NCBI GenBank assembly: GCA_018699495.1
Contig: JABIQV010000001.1
Coordinates: 1 to 60,018, forward strand
Origin: a bacterium
GTDB taxonomy: Bacteria; Margulisbacteria; Marinamargulisbacteria; JABIPA01
Reading direction: 5' to 3'
Length of the DNA stretch: 60,018 bases
Below are positions 8,121-17,405 of this stretch, piece after piece. The translations under genes were made by a program, and so were the position numbers. The notes under the pieces were generated by a model. The model made no database searches and was not told where the DNA came from. It saw only the letters and a program-made list of their open reading frames with translations. Each line of letters opens with the position of its first letter. Positions within the stretch are counted from its first letter, which is position 1.

Positions 8121-9776
8121 ATGAACAATCAACTCATAAAAAAATACAGTCCTACAAAATCAATACCTATAAAAAATAGAACATGGCCAGATAGTATTAT
8201 TAGCGATTCCCCAACATGGTGTAGCGTTGACTTACGGGACGGAAACCAAGCCCTTATCAATCCCATGAACATGGACCAAAAACTATCGTTATTTAAACTA
8301 CTAGTAGATATAGGCTTCAAAGAAATTGAAGTAGGCTTCCCATCTGCGGCTCAAGTCGAATTCGATTTTTTAAGAAACCTGATAGACAATAATCTAATTC
8401 CTGATGACGTAACCGTACAAGTTCTCTGCCAAGCAAGAAAACACTTGATTGATCGAACGTTTGAAGCGATTGACGGCGCCAAAAATGTAATTTTTCATAT
8501 CTACAACTCTACGTCTACCGCTCAAAGAGAAATCGTCTTTCAAAAAAGCAAACAAGAAATTAAAGACATAGCTTGCCAGGGAGTAAATTGGGTAAATGAA
8601 AACCTAAGCAAAACATCATCTAATGTTCGTCTCCAGTATTCCCCAGAAAGTTTTACAGGAACAGAGATTGAATATGCCGTAGACGTTTGTGAAGCCGTTT
8701 TAGACACATGGTCTGGTCAAAAGCCTGTAATAATGAACTTACCTGCAACAGTAGAATTATTTACACCTAATATTTATGCAGATATGATCGAATGGTTTAT
8801 TACTCATTTTTCTCGTCCAAACGAAATTATTGTAAGCGTTCACACTCATAATGATAGAGGTACTGGTGTTGCCGCTTCAGAATTTGGAGTTATGGCAGGT
8901 GCTACTAGAGTTGAAGGTACCCTATTTGGAAATGGAGAACGTACCGGAAATGTAGACATCATTACACTTGCTCTCAACCTATATACCCAAGGCGTTGAAA
9001 CAAATTTAGATTTACACGGATTAGATAAAATTATTGACGTTTATAAATCATGTACAAACTTGCCAATTCACCCTCGCCACCCTTATGTTGGAGACTTAGT
9101 ATACACGGCCTTTTCTGGATCTCATCAGGATGCGATTAAAAAAGGCTTGGCTTCCAGAAAAGCGCTCAAAAAAGAAAAATGGGATATACCTTATCTCCCT
9201 ATAGACCCAACTGATTTAGGCCGAACTTACGAAGCCGTTATACGAATAAATAGCCAATCTGGAAAAGGCGGAATTGCCTATATCATGGAAAATGAATACG
9301 GGTACTCCTTGCCGAAAAGCATGCATCCCGAATTCAGTAAATTAATTCAAATCTTAACAGAAAAATCAGGCAAGGAAATTTCTTCAGACGAAATTTATAC
9401 TTGTTTTAAAGATAGCTACTTAAGTCTAAGTTATCCATTTAAATTAATTAAATTTAAATCAAATCAAAATGATGAAGATGAAACATCCGTCACGTTAACA
9501 TTAACATTAGACGGTCGAGAATTGGCTATCAAAGGCTCTGGAAACGGGCCAATTGATGCAAGTAAACAAGCCCTTCTTCCACATACTAGTGGGTTTAAAA
9601 TTGTTAATTATGCTGAACATTCCTTGTCTGAAGGTTCAGATTCGAAAGCTATCGCTTATATACAATTGGAATCTAAAACGGGTCAGCAATGTTACGGGGT
9701 CGGTATCGATCCGAGTATTAACCTAGCATCAATCAAAGCGTTATTTTCGGCATTAAATCGTCTTCACTATTTATAG
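8121..9776 (+). CDS. leuA: 2-isopropylmalate synthase (long, LeuA2-type)
   Basis: LeuA condenses acetyl-CoA with 2-ketoisovalerate, the committed step of leucine synthesis. At 551 aa this matches the long actinobacterial-type enzyme. The TIM barrel carries CSVDLRDGNQAL (catalytic Arg-Asp and metal Asp), GFKEIEVGFPSAAQ, SVHTHNDRGTG (metal-binding HxH) and LFGNGERTGNVD. The subdomain follows, and from about residue 430 the C-terminal LeuA dimer domain, normally the leucine feedback site, ends with DGRELAIKGSGNGPIDA and SIKALFSALNRL. No other leu gene is adjacent, so the gene is solitary. It starts at 8121 without a Shine-Dalgarno sequence; see promoter. Confidence 0.96.
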   Translation: MNNQLIKKYSPTKSIPIKNRTWPDSIISDSPTWCSVDLRDGNQALINPMNMDQKLSLFKLLVDIGFKEIEVGFPSAAQVEFDFLRNLIDNNLIPDDVTVQVLCQARKHLIDRTFEAIDGAKNVIFHIYNSTSTAQREIVFQKSKQEIKDIACQGVNWVNENLSKTSSNVRLQYSPESFTGTEIEYAVDVCEAVLDTWSGQKPVIMNLPATVELFTPNIYADMIEWFITHFSRPNEIIVSVHTHNDRGTGVAASEFGVMAGATRVEGTLFGNGERTGNVDIITLALNLYTQGVETNLDLHGLDKIIDVYKSCTNLPIHPRHPYVGDLVYTAFSGSHQDAIKKGLASRKALKKEKWDIPYLPIDPTDLGRTYEAVIRINSQSGKGGIAYIMENEYGYSLPKSMHPEFSKLIQILTEKSGKEISSDEIYTCFKDSYLSLSYPFKLIKFKSNQNDEDETSVTLTLTLDGRELAIKGSGNGPIDASKQALLPHTSGFKIVNYAEHSLSEGSDSKAIAYIQLESKTGQQCYGVGIDPSINLASIKALFSALNRLHYL

Positions 9777-10371
9777 ATCTTTCCAGTCTACACCATCCAA
9801 AAAAGTACGCGTTTATCCGTAAATGGTCCCCCTAAATTGATTCTATATAATGAATCTACATCTGCAATGTAAATGAAAGCGTAATCGCGGTTAAAAACTC
9901 CACACACCACTACCCGCCATCCCTCCTAAATATAAAACGAAAACAGGTCGTGAGTTTCGTGCCTTCAAAGAGAACATGTTGTTTTGAACGTATACCTCTA
10001 CCTTTCCCTTTTCAGCATCAACCAGATGTTACCCAGTAGATTATTAATCGACAGTCTTTATACTACAGACCCCTAGATATTCTGGTCTTTCTCGACAAAA
10101 GCCATAAAAAAATATCTCAACCATAGATATTTTTCCGTTATTTCTCGTTGATTGAGTGGGGTATTACACGTCTATCGAACCTATCTGAACACCTATACAT
10201 GGGGCCGAAATGAAATCCAGACGTAAACGTTTTAGAGCCAAGATCTGGAAAAGAAAGAGTGTCTCACATAACAGAATGTTAAATCCCTTCTATAAAAGCT
10301 CCCCGAATCCAAATTCAGGTAGCTATACATAAGCATAGGGAAGCAGCTATTTGATAATTTAATAGACCTAT
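9777..10371. other. Intergenic region between convergent leuA and M23 peptidase genes
   Basis: About 595 nt separating two convergent genes. I see no ORF of support, no RNA gene and no strong leuA terminator. It contains only the weak hairpin at 10302-10319 for the minus-strand operon. It may be decayed coding sequence, but no protein remnant was recognised. Confidence 0.5.
10302..10319 (-). terminator. Weak possible terminator of the rpsF-to-M23 operon
   Basis: A 7-bp stem (10302-10308 with 10313-10319, one G-T pair) with a TTGG loop, followed on the minus strand by GGAGCTTTTATAG. It lies about 52 nt after the peptidase stop codon. The U-tract is short, so confidence is low. Confidence 0.35.
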
Positions 10372-11499
10372 TTAAAGCTTAATATATTTAAGAGGATTTA
10401 CTGGGTTTCCGTTTACCCGAATTTCAAAATGAAGATGCGGCCCCGTAGAATTTCCTGTACTTCCTACCCAGCCAATAACATCCCCCCTAGAAATATAGTC
10501 TCCTACTTTCACAAAGATTCGTGACTGGTGGGCATAAACCGTCGAATATCTTTTTTTTGCTTTGGTTCCATGGTCAATAATTGTAATTTTCCCGTACCCG
10601 TTATATTTCTTCTTTCTTCCAGCCACGATAACAATGCCCGACTCTGCTGCCTTAATTTTGTGCCCAGTAGGCGCCGCAAAATCGACACCTCTGTGTAAAA
10701 TGCGCCGCTTATAGATAGGATGCTTACGCCACCCAAAACTTGATGATAACCATCCCTTTACAGGCCTGATAAATTTTCCTTTTCCAAAAAACTGTGTTTT
10801 TCCTAAAGTCCCTTTAATAACCTCAGAAGCAATTGCTATAGATGCAACTCGTAATGCTTCATTCTTTTTCTCTATTTTTGAAATCTCACTTTCAAGAGAA
10901 CCGACAGTTTTCGTTTTTCTCTTTTTGGACCTTTTTAAGGCTTTCTCTTGTTTAGAGATACTTTTTGTCAATTTGTTAACGTTAGCTGTATAGTTTTCTA
11001 ATTTTTCCTTTTCCGCCTCGAGGAAATCATGTTGTTTCCGTACATTTTTCACTAAATCTGCATCGGATTCTAAAAGCCGCTTAAAAATATAGGACTCAAA
11101 CAAAGATGGCAACTCAGAATTAAGTAAAATCAATTCAAAAAACCCAAATGTTTTAGTTTTATATAGTTGAATAACCCTCTCTTCTAAGGCCTTCGTTTTT
11201 TCACTAAGCGATTTCTCTAAAGTTTTAATAGCCCTATTAGATTTTACTAATTTCCCTTTATTTTTTTTAAGCTTTTTTTTATTTTTGTTTTTCTGCAATT
11301 CAAGGTAACGTATTTCTTTATTTAACGATGAAATATCCCTTAACATCTTAGTCTTTTGGCTCTTCTTTTCCTTTATTTTTAGGTAATTTTTTTCTAAACT
11401 ATCCTTTATTTTAACAGGCGAATTTGTCTGACTTTGCGAGACGCCCGCAAACATCAAAGAAAAAATAATCAACCCAATTATTAATTTAATCCGATTCAT
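10372..11499 (-). CDS. Secreted M23 peptidoglycan endopeptidase with coiled coil (EnvC/NlpD-like)
   Basis: A 375-aa envelope protein. Residues 1-23 are a signal peptide. Residues 30-225 are a lysine-rich coiled coil as in EnvC or cell-division-linked hydrolases. The C-terminal M23 (LytM) domain has HRGVDFAAP and HLHFEIRV, which supply the zinc ligands (H, D and H), plus the internal YAHQS histidine. All ligands are present, so it should be a functional metallo-endopeptidase, unlike EnvC, which only activates amidases. Its ATG overlaps the uvrC stop by 4 nt (ATGA), so it is translated from the ribosomal-protein/uvrC operon. Confidence 0.92.
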   Translation of the reverse strand: MNRIKLIIGLIIFSLMFAGVSQSQTNSPVKIKDSLEKNYLKIKEKKSQKTKMLRDISSLNKEIRYLELQKNKNKKKLKKNKGKLVKSNRAIKTLEKSLSEKTKALEERVIQLYKTKTFGFFELILLNSELPSLFESYIFKRLLESDADLVKNVRKQHDFLEAEKEKLENYTANVNKLTKSISKQEKALKRSKKRKTKTVGSLESEISKIEKKNEALRVASIAIASEVIKGTLGKTQFFGKGKFIRPVKGWLSSSFGWRKHPIYKRRILHRGVDFAAPTGHKIKAAESGIVIVAGRKKKYNGYGKITIIDHGTKAKKRYSTVYAHQSRIFVKVGDYISRGDVIGWVGSTGNSTGPHLHFEIRVNGNPVNPLKYIKL

Positions 11500-13283
11500 T
11501 TTAACTCCCGTAATATCTTCTCTGCCAAAACTTTCCCTATATTTCCAACGTTGGATACATCTTCAACACTAGCTACCTTCACCAATTCCACCGAACCAAA
11601 TGCTACAAACAAAGCATTAATTCTAGCGTTTCCAACCCCGGGTATGGCATGCAACCTAGAATGACCATATGACTTCGTACGTTTTAACCGCTGAAAATCA
11701 TTGGAAAACCGATGCGCTTCATCCCTTATATTTTGACAAATCCTTAATGCGGGACAGCCTTCGTTGAGTTTTAGTGGCTCGGAAAAATTCTCCATAAAAA
11801 GCTCTTCTTCTCGTTTCGCCAAACTAACCACTGGTAGAACAATACCCACATCTCGAACCGCACGCAACGCAGCGTTCAACTGAGGTTTTCCTCCGTCAAT
11901 AACCAACAGATCTGGTAATACTTGTTTTTTTTCAACACACCCCGAAACACGCCTAAATACAGCTTCATAAATAGACTTAGGGTCATTACTCTTGTCCTTA
12001 ACAGACCGAATAGTATACCTTCTATACAACGATTTGTAAGGCTTTCCAAACTTAAACGTTACGGCTGCGGCAACAATATTTTCGCCTTGGTGATGAGAAA
12101 TATCAAATCCGAATATTAATACAGGCAACGTATTTAACTTTAGTACTTTTCTCAACATATCAAGCCCAGCACCGATAGACCCTTTAGATTCAGACTCTTT
12201 TTCAATAACTTTCTGAATCGCGTATTCGGCATTTTTTTGAGCCAGCACAACCATCCTCTTTTTGGCACCTATTTTAGGACAATGGATGCTTATACGCTTA
12301 AATTCTTCCAAGTTTATTTTTAAAAATGCATTCAATAAATTTTCAGAACATATAATATCCTGAACCCCGGTTTGAATTTGAGAAAATTGCTGAAACACGA
12401 CGCTTTCCAAAGGATTTAATTTTTCGTCTTCCAAATCGTAAAACAATCCATACTGATTTGTTAACTTTCCATCGATAATAACCTGAGTCATGATGTACCG
12501 TTTCCCCCCACTGTCAACGCACGCCCATACCTGAGCATTTAAACTTTCTGTCAAAAACACATGCTGTTTTACATAGACCTTTTCAAGGTTACTAATTTTA
12601 TCTCTCAATTTAGCAGCTTTTTCAAAGTCCAACATATCCGCGGCTGTCTTCATTTTTTTTTGCATTTGATTAATTAAAATCCGACTCTTTCCAGAGAGAA
12701 GCATATCAACATCTTTTATTATATCTGTATATTCTGATTGAATATTTTTATACAAACATGGCCCAATACACCGACCTATATCTAACTTAATACATTTAGG
12801 TTGAATAGAAATTGCATCAATTTTTTGTTTACAGTCTCTAATAGGAAAAAATTCTTCTAGCAACTGAACAAACCGCCTAGAGGACCCGATAGAAGGAAAA
12901 GGCCCATAATAAGTCGCCCCATCTTTATATCGTCGGCGAGTAGAGATAACTCGTGGAAATGGTTCATTCGTAATTTTAATAAATGGATATGATTTATCGT
13001 CTTTGAGACTGATATTATATTTTGGTTGATTGTCTTTAATTAATTGGGATTCAAGAACAAAGGCTTCATACTCTGACGATGTAATTATTGTATCAAAATC
13101 TGTAATCAAGGAAACTAAGGCTCGTGTTTTGGGATGAAAATTTGAAGAGGATAAAAAGTAACTGGATACACGCTTTTTTAAATTTTTAGCCTTCCCGATG
13201 TAAAGGATCGTTCCTTTTCTATCTAGCATTTTATAAACACCAGGTAAATCGGGAAGGCTTTTAATTCTGTCTTTTAGACTAAT
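11496..13283 (-). CDS. uvrC: Excinuclease ABC subunit C, apparent AUU start
   Basis: UvrC makes the dual incisions in nucleotide excision repair. Domains in order: N-terminal GIY-YIG nuclease (GVYKML to TILYIGKAKNLKKRV), a Cys-containing region (CIKLDIGRCIGPC), the UvrB-binding UVR motif (MLDFEKAAKLRDKI), the RNase H-like endonuclease (FDISHHQGEN, LLVIDGGKPQL) and C-terminal helix-hairpin-helix. The first ATG (13229) lies after LPDLPGVYK and would delete the GVY half of the nuclease motif. Between the upstream TAG (13293-13295) and that ATG there is no ATG/GTG/TTG. The best initiator is ATT at 13283, 12 nt after AAGG, giving 595 aa. It begins 26 nt after rplI. Confidence 0.88.
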   Translation of the reverse strand: MSLKDRIKSLPDLPGVYKMLDRKGTILYIGKAKNLKKRVSSYFLSSSNFHPKTRALVSLITDFDTIITSSEYEAFVLESQLIKDNQPKYNISLKDDKSYPFIKITNEPFPRVISTRRRYKDGATYYGPFPSIGSSRRFVQLLEEFFPIRDCKQKIDAISIQPKCIKLDIGRCIGPCLYKNIQSEYTDIIKDVDMLLSGKSRILINQMQKKMKTAADMLDFEKAAKLRDKISNLEKVYVKQHVFLTESLNAQVWACVDSGGKRYIMTQVIIDGKLTNQYGLFYDLEDEKLNPLESVVFQQFSQIQTGVQDIICSENLLNAFLKINLEEFKRISIHCPKIGAKKRMVVLAQKNAEYAIQKVIEKESESKGSIGAGLDMLRKVLKLNTLPVLIFGFDISHHQGENIVAAAVTFKFGKPYKSLYRRYTIRSVKDKSNDPKSIYEAVFRRVSGCVEKKQVLPDLLVIDGGKPQLNAALRAVRDVGIVLPVVSLAKREEELFMENFSEPLKLNEGCPALRICQNIRDEAHRFSNDFQRLKRTKSYGHSRLHAIPGVGNARINALFVAFGSVELVKVASVEDVSNVGNIGKVLAEKILRELK

Positions 13284-13308
13284 TTTTTGTTTCTACCTTG
13301 TTGGAAAA

Positions 13309-13770
13309 CTAATCTTTTGCACTTACTTTTATAGTAATTGTGCACGTTATATCTTCGGGTAAAATCACGGGAACTTTAAATTCACCAGTTTCTTTTATTG
13401 GAGATTTTAGCTGAATATATTTTTTATCAACCTCTAAATCTAAATCAATTCTAATTAGACTTTGAATATCTCCAACTCCAACAGACCCGTATAATTTACC
13501 GCCATCGTGAGCTGTTTGAGAGGTAGAAAGCGTTTTGTTATCAAGTGCTTTCCCTAACTCTTCCGCTGCTTTTTTCTCATTTATTTTTCTATGCTCTTCT
13601 CGTTTAATAAGGCCACTCGTCAATGACAAGTTTTCTTTAGTAACCGTAAGTGCATAACCTTGAGGAACGAGATAATTTCTTGCAAACCCAAGTTTCACAT
13701 TCTTCATCTGTCCTAATTTCGCGTTACCTTTAAGATCTTTTACAAAAACTACTTTTACTTCTTTAGCCAT
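13309..13770 (-). CDS. rplI: 50S ribosomal protein L9
   Basis: A 153-aa L9, a two-domain protein of the large subunit near the L1 stalk. The N-terminal domain has VVFVKDLKGNAKLGQMKNVKLGFARNYLVPQGYA-type sequence (visible as LGQMKNVKLGFARNYLVP). A long connecting helix with LIKREEHRKINEKKAAEEL and the C-terminal domain with LYGSVGVGDI follow. The ATG is preceded by GAGG. It follows rpsR by 12 nt and precedes uvrC, so DNA repair and an M23 hydrolase are expressed with this ribosomal operon. Confidence 0.97.
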   Translation of the reverse strand: MAKEVKVVFVKDLKGNAKLGQMKNVKLGFARNYLVPQGYALTVTKENLSLTSGLIKREEHRKINEKKAAEELGKALDNKTLSTSQTAHDGGKLYGSVGVGDIQSLIRIDLDLEVDKKYIQLKSPIKETGEFKVPVILPEDITCTITIKVSAKD

Positions 13771-13782
13771 TATATATCTCCT

Positions 13783-14031
13783 CTAATCAACGCAAAATGG
13801 AATCAACGACATAAAACGTGCGCGTTTTATCGCAATTGCTAACTTTCGCTGATGTTTTGCACATACGCCTGAATTACGCTTCGGTACTATTTTACCTCGG
13901 TCTGTAACCAATCGTTTATATCCGAATGTGTCTTTGTAATCAATTATGTCTTTTTTATCCGCGCAAAACTGACATACTTTACGTCTTCTTTTTCTTCTCT
14001 TTATCTGAACCGGACTTTTATTTTCTACCAT
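13783..14031 (-). CDS. rpsR: 30S ribosomal protein S18
   Basis: An 82-aa S18 that binds S6 and the central domain of 16S rRNA. Typical features are the basic KRRKRRRKVCQFC stretch, DTFGYKRLVTDRGKIVPKRNSGVCAKHQRKLAIAIKRAR and a hydrophobic end. CQFC and C-KHQRK keep three cysteines, suggesting the zinc-binding version. The longer frame from a TTG at 14055 is not used because GAAAGGAG lies 6 nt before the ATG at 14031. It sits between the second ssb gene and rplI. Confidence 0.96.
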   Translation of the reverse strand: MVENKSPVQIKRRKRRRKVCQFCADKKDIIDYKDTFGYKRLVTDRGKIVPKRNSGVCAKHQRKLAIAIKRARFMSLIPFCVD

Positions 14032-14091
14032 CGAATCTCCTTTCAACTTTCTCAAGCTGAGTTTCTAATTTATATTTTTCACAGTGTACTA

Positions 14092-14448
14092 TCAAGAGAA
14101 CTGCGCCTCTGCCGGAATATCCATATGTTGTTCAGCATTTCTACTATCTAACATTTGTAAATTGTCAGCAATTATTTCTGCCGAGCTAATTTTTTCCCCA
14201 TCTTTTTCGTAAGAACTAAATTGCAATCGACCTTCTATAGCAACCAGTTTTCCCTTTTTAAGATACTCACCACAAATTTCAGCCAACCGCCTCCACGCGA
14301 CAATTCTTAAAAAATCCGCACTATTTGCTTCTGACTTCTTAAACCGATTTACCGCAATAGTAAATCGAGTAACTGTAATTCCAGACAACGTAACTCTCAT
14401 ATCAGGGTCTTTCACGAGTCTTCCAATTAAAAATGCTTTGTTATACAT
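14092..14448 (-). CDS. ssb: Second single-stranded DNA-binding protein, no acidic tip
   Basis: A 118-aa OB-fold protein with the SSB pattern NKAFLIGRLVKDPDMR, VTRFTIAVNR, DFLRIVAWRRLAEICGEYLKKGKLVAIEGRL and IIADNLQML. It lacks the acidic DDDIPF-type C-terminal tip that recruits replication and repair proteins and ends EAQFS. This suggests a specialised or accessory SSB (for example competence or PriB-like) rather than the housekeeping copy. It directly follows the full-length ssb gene, 15 nt apart, inside the rpsF-rpsR interval where most bacteria have a single ssb. Confidence 0.92.
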   Translation of the reverse strand: MYNKAFLIGRLVKDPDMRVTLSGITVTRFTIAVNRFKKSEANSADFLRIVAWRRLAEICGEYLKKGKLVAIEGRLQFSSYEKDGEKISSAEIIADNLQMLDSRNAEQHMDIPAEAQFS

Positions 14449-14463
14449 AATAATACTTTCCCT

Positions 14464-15054
14464 TTAAAATGGAATATTTTCTTCTTCAGCCGAAAATTCT
14501 TCCGAAAATGAATTTGAATTGTCTTCAAAACTAAAGTCAGATTCACTCACTTTTTCAACCGTCGCTTCTTCTAAAGACGATGTCGCAACAGGGTGAACAG
14601 GCTGAGTTAAATTTACAGATTCTGTATTAACAGGTTGTTCGGTTTGAGCAGGTTGCTTCACAACATTATCCTGAAAACCCTGCCCAAAAGGAGCATCATT
14701 CACCTGATTAGCCAATGGATCATCAATAGAAATAGATGGAGATGAAATTAAACGAACCTCTCTTCCCTCTACTTCCGTTACCCACTTTCTCTTTCCTTCT
14801 GGGGTATCAAACGTGCGCGTTGCAATATTACCTTCTACCAACACAACATCATTTTCTTTTAAGCTTTGATTTTGCTCCGCCAACTGCCTCCACAAAACAA
14901 CTGTAATAAAGTCGTACCCTGTTTCAGCACCCTCTCTCGAAGGCCTATCAACTTTTAAACGAACACGCAGCATTCCGTCTCCCGAATTTGTTGATTTCAA
15001 TTCAGGACGACTATCTACGCTCCCAACTAATACTATACGATTAAGACTCGACAT
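14464..15054 (-). CDS. ssb: Single-stranded DNA-binding protein, housekeeping type
   Basis: A 196-aa SSB. The N-terminal OB fold (residues 1-105) has LNRIVLVGSVDSRPELK, FITVVLWRQLAEQNQSL and VVLVEGNIATRTF. A Q/T/P-rich disordered linker follows, and the protein ends with the acidic tip EENIPF that docks partner proteins. The ATG at 15054 overlaps the end of rpsF by 14 nt and sits just after AGAGG. A longer frame starting inside rpsF is rejected because the SSB family starts with this Met-Ser-Ser-Leu-Asn-Arg block. Confidence 0.95.
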   Translation of the reverse strand: MSSLNRIVLVGSVDSRPELKSTNSGDGMLRVRLKVDRPSREGAETGYDFITVVLWRQLAEQNQSLKENDVVLVEGNIATRTFDTPEGKRKWVTEVEGREVRLISSPSISIDDPLANQVNDAPFGQGFQDNVVKQPAQTEQPVNTESVNLTQPVHPVATSSLEEATVEKVSESDFSFEDNSNSFSEEFSAEEENIPF

Positions 15055-15370
15055 CCTCTGTCTTTTCTTTTTTTGATGATCGTACTGATTCAATTTTCAC
15101 GGTCATATGTCGAAGAAAGTTTTCGTTAACTTTCATTCGGTGATTCATTTCGTCTAAGGCTTCGTTCCCACTTTGAAACTCAACTAACCAGTAACGTCCT
15201 CTATCTCCAATTAGACATGTTTTAGTTAATTCTTTTTCTCCCATGTCCTCAAACTTCAAGATTGATCCACCAAAATTAGTAACCCATCCTTTAAAGTCTT
15301 CCGTCAATTTTTGATATTTTTCTTCACCAAGATTTGGCTTCAAAATTAACATAGTTTCGTATTCTCTCAT
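15041..15370 (-). CDS. rpsF: 30S ribosomal protein S6
   Basis: A 109-aa S6 that pairs with S18 on the small subunit platform. It opens with MREYETMLILKPNL and has the family's central FGGSILKFEDMGEKELT and YWLVEFQS segments. C-terminal acidic tail. An AGGAG ribosome binding site lies 6 nt before the ATG. It is the first gene of the operon rpsF-ssb-ssb-rpsR-rplI-uvrC-M23 and is divergent from ruvB. Unlike several other first genes here, it has a clear leader with a Shine-Dalgarno sequence. Confidence 0.96.
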   Translation of the reverse strand: MREYETMLILKPNLGEEKYQKLTEDFKGWVTNFGGSILKFEDMGEKELTKTCLIGDRGRYWLVEFQSGNEALDEMNHRMKVNENFLRHMTVKIESVRSSKKEKTEDVES

Positions 15371-15503
15371 CGTTGTCTCCTGACGTTATATTTCAATTTC
15401 AAGTCTTAACCCAAAGTACAATTACCTCAGTGTAATTCTACATACAATTAGCGACAGATTACTATATCATATCAATTTATTGTTTAAAAGAGTTGGTGAT
15501 GAC

Positions 15504-15532
15504 TTCCGATTTCAACAGCCACACTGTATACT
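15504..15532 (+). promoter_or_regulatory. ruvB promoter, very short leader
   Basis: TTCCGA (15504-15509), a 17-nt spacer and TATACT (15527-15532). The ruvB ATG at 15546 follows after 13 nt, leaving a leader of about six nucleotides and no room for a ribosome binding site. Confidence 0.5.
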
Positions 15533-15545
15533 TCATGAACACATT

Positions 15546-16583
15546 ATGGAATCTAGAATTGTATCATCAGAATCGAGCCTCGAAGATAAAAAAGAAAAAA
15601 GCCTTCGCCCGAGGTTATTAGAAAATTTTATTGGGCAACCAAGATTAAAAGAAAACCTATCCGTTTATATCCAAGCTGCAAAGGTTCGAGAAGAGCAAGT
15701 AGAACATATTCTTTTTTACGGCCCTCCGGGATTGGGAAAAACAACACTCGCAGCTGTCGTCGCAACCGAAATGCAAGTAAACTTTAAGCCGACATCAGGG
15801 CCCGCCATTGAACGGCCTGGCGATTTGGCTTCAATTTTAACAAATCTCGAAAAAGGTGACATTTTATTTATTGACGAAATTCATCGATTAAATAGGAGTG
15901 TTGAAGAAGTCCTTTATTCTGCCATGGAAGATTTTGAATTAGATATTATTATTGGGAAAGGCCCGTCTGCTCGTTCCATCCGGCTTGATCTACAACCATT
16001 CACATTAATTGGCGCGACAACACGTGCTGGCTTATTAACAGCCCCGCTTAGAGATCGTTTTGGCATTATTGAACAATTAGAATTTTATTCGGTCACTGAA
16101 TTAAGTGATGTCATTTCTAGGGCTTCCGCTATTTTAGGTACAAAAATTCAAGAGAAAGCTGTTCATGAGATTGGATTACGGTCTCGCGGAACGCCCCGAA
16201 TAGCCAACCGACTCTTGAAGCGTGTCCGCGATTGGGCTCAAATTAAAGGGACCGGAGATATTACAAATGATATTGTTTCCAGCTCTCTTACACAACTAGG
16301 AATTGATGCCATGGGCCTAGACAATGCTGACAGAAAATACCTTAATAGTATTATCAAAAAATTTAGAGGGGGACCTGTAGGTGTCGAAACAATCGCGGCT
16401 TGTCTCTCTGAGGAAGTTGAAACTGTTGAAGATATTTATGAACCATATATGCTTCAGTTAGGATTTATTGAACGAACCCCTAGAGGTCGAATTGTGACAA
16501 TGCACGGGTATAAACATCTTAATATTCCATATTCTGACCTAAAAAAAGACGAAGAGACTATCGAGCGACCCTCTCTATTTTAA
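15546..16583 (+). CDS. ruvB: Holliday junction branch-migration ATPase RuvB
   Basis: RuvB is the hexameric AAA+ motor that drives branch migration with RuvA. The 345-aa protein has [12 protein letters not shown], Walker [10 protein letters not shown], Walker [15 protein letters not shown], sensor-1 LIGATTRAG, the arginine finger region LRDRFG and the C-terminal winged helix ([21 protein letters not shown]). ATG at 15546 (MESRIVSSE) is chosen over an upstream TTG because the family begins with this RIVSS-type segment and a promoter lies between the two. It is 30 nt upstream of hisB, likely cotranscribed. ruvA and ruvC are not in the window. Confidence 0.96.
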   Translation: MESRIVSSESSLEDKKEKSLRPRLLENFIGQPRLKENLSVYIQAAKVREEQVEHILFYGPPGLGKTTLAAVVATEMQVNFKPTSGPAIERPGDLASILTNLEKGDILFIDEIHRLNRSVEEVLYSAMEDFELDIIIGKGPSARSIRLDLQPFTLIGATTRAGLLTAPLRDRFGIIEQLEFYSVTELSDVISRASAILGTKIQEKAVHEIGLRSRGTPRIANRLLKRVRDWAQIKGTGDITNDIVSSSLTQLGIDAMGLDNADRKYLNSIIKKFRGGPVGVETIAACLSEEVETVEDIYEPYMLQLGFIERTPRGRIVTMHGYKHLNIPYSDLKKDEETIERPSLF

Positions 16584-16613
16584 GAGCGTCGCAAAAGCCG
16601 AAAGGATTAAAAC

Positions 16614-17201
16614 ATGACAAAAAGAACCGCTACAATAAAAAGAGAAACTAAGGAAACAGCTATTCATCTAAAGTTAACATTAGATGGCGCTGGCCAATCA
16701 ACGCTTAAAACAGACATCCCTTTTTTGGACCACATGTTAGATTTATTTTGTGTTCATGGAAATTTTGATCTTGACCTCTCCTTAAAAGGAGACATCGACA
16801 TTGACTATCACCATTCGGTTGAAGATGTTGGGATTTGTCTTGGCAAAGCCTTTCACACCGCTCTTGGAAATTTTAAAGGAATACAAAGATACAGCTCAGG
16901 GTTAACGCCTATGGACGAATCCTTAAGTCAAATAGCTATCGATATCTCTAATAGACCTTTTTTAGCCTTTGAGGCTGATTTTCCTAAGTCGAAAATAGGT
17001 ACATTTGATGTAGAACTGGTTGAAGAATTTTTTAATGCCTTTGCCATCAATTCAAAGATTTCGTTGCATATTAAAGTTTTAGAGGGAACAAATTTGCACC
17101 ATATGGTTGAATCTTGTTTTAAAGGGTTTGGCCGACTCCTTGATGAGGCTAGTCGCTTAACAGGGTCATCAAAAATTCCTTCATCAAAGGGATTATTATA
17201 A
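16614..17201 (+). CDS. hisB: Imidazoleglycerol-phosphate dehydratase
   Basis: HisB removes water from imidazole-glycerol phosphate in histidine synthesis. The monofunctional 195-aa form has the two metal-binding motifs: DYHHSVEDVGICLG and LHHMVESCFKGFGRLL, together with FLDHMLDLFCVHG and the C-terminal SSKGLL end. GAAAGGA precedes the ATG. Only this his gene is near, following ruvB, so the pathway genes are dispersed. Confidence 0.96.
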   Translation: MTKRTATIKRETKETAIHLKLTLDGAGQSTLKTDIPFLDHMLDLFCVHGNFDLDLSLKGDIDIDYHHSVEDVGICLGKAFHTALGNFKGIQRYSSGLTPMDESLSQIAIDISNRPFLAFEADFPKSKIGTFDVELVEEFFNAFAINSKISLHIKVLEGTNLHHMVESCFKGFGRLLDEASRLTGSSKIPSSKGLL

Positions 17202-17368
17202 GGCTCGGATTGGGAGTTGTTCTATAAATTCATAAGATTATCTATCGAGTAACATTTTCTTATCTATACCGTTTTGTATGATATTCCAAAATCAATCTGG
17301 AAACGTTGTACCTCCCGATCCTCCTTTTTGAAGACCCTCTTTTAACGTATTTTCACGGCTCCCAGTCA

Positions 17369-17397
17369 TTGTTAAATCATTTAGATTTATATAGAAT
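17369..17397 (+). promoter_or_regulatory. ftsH promoter, leaderless geometry
   Basis: TTGTTA (17369-17374), 17-nt spacer, TAGAAT (17392-17397), then eight nucleotides and the ATG at 17406. Start of transcription should fall at the start codon. No Shine-Dalgarno sequence is visible. Confidence 0.6.
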
Positions 17398-17405
17398 ATT
17401 ACACT

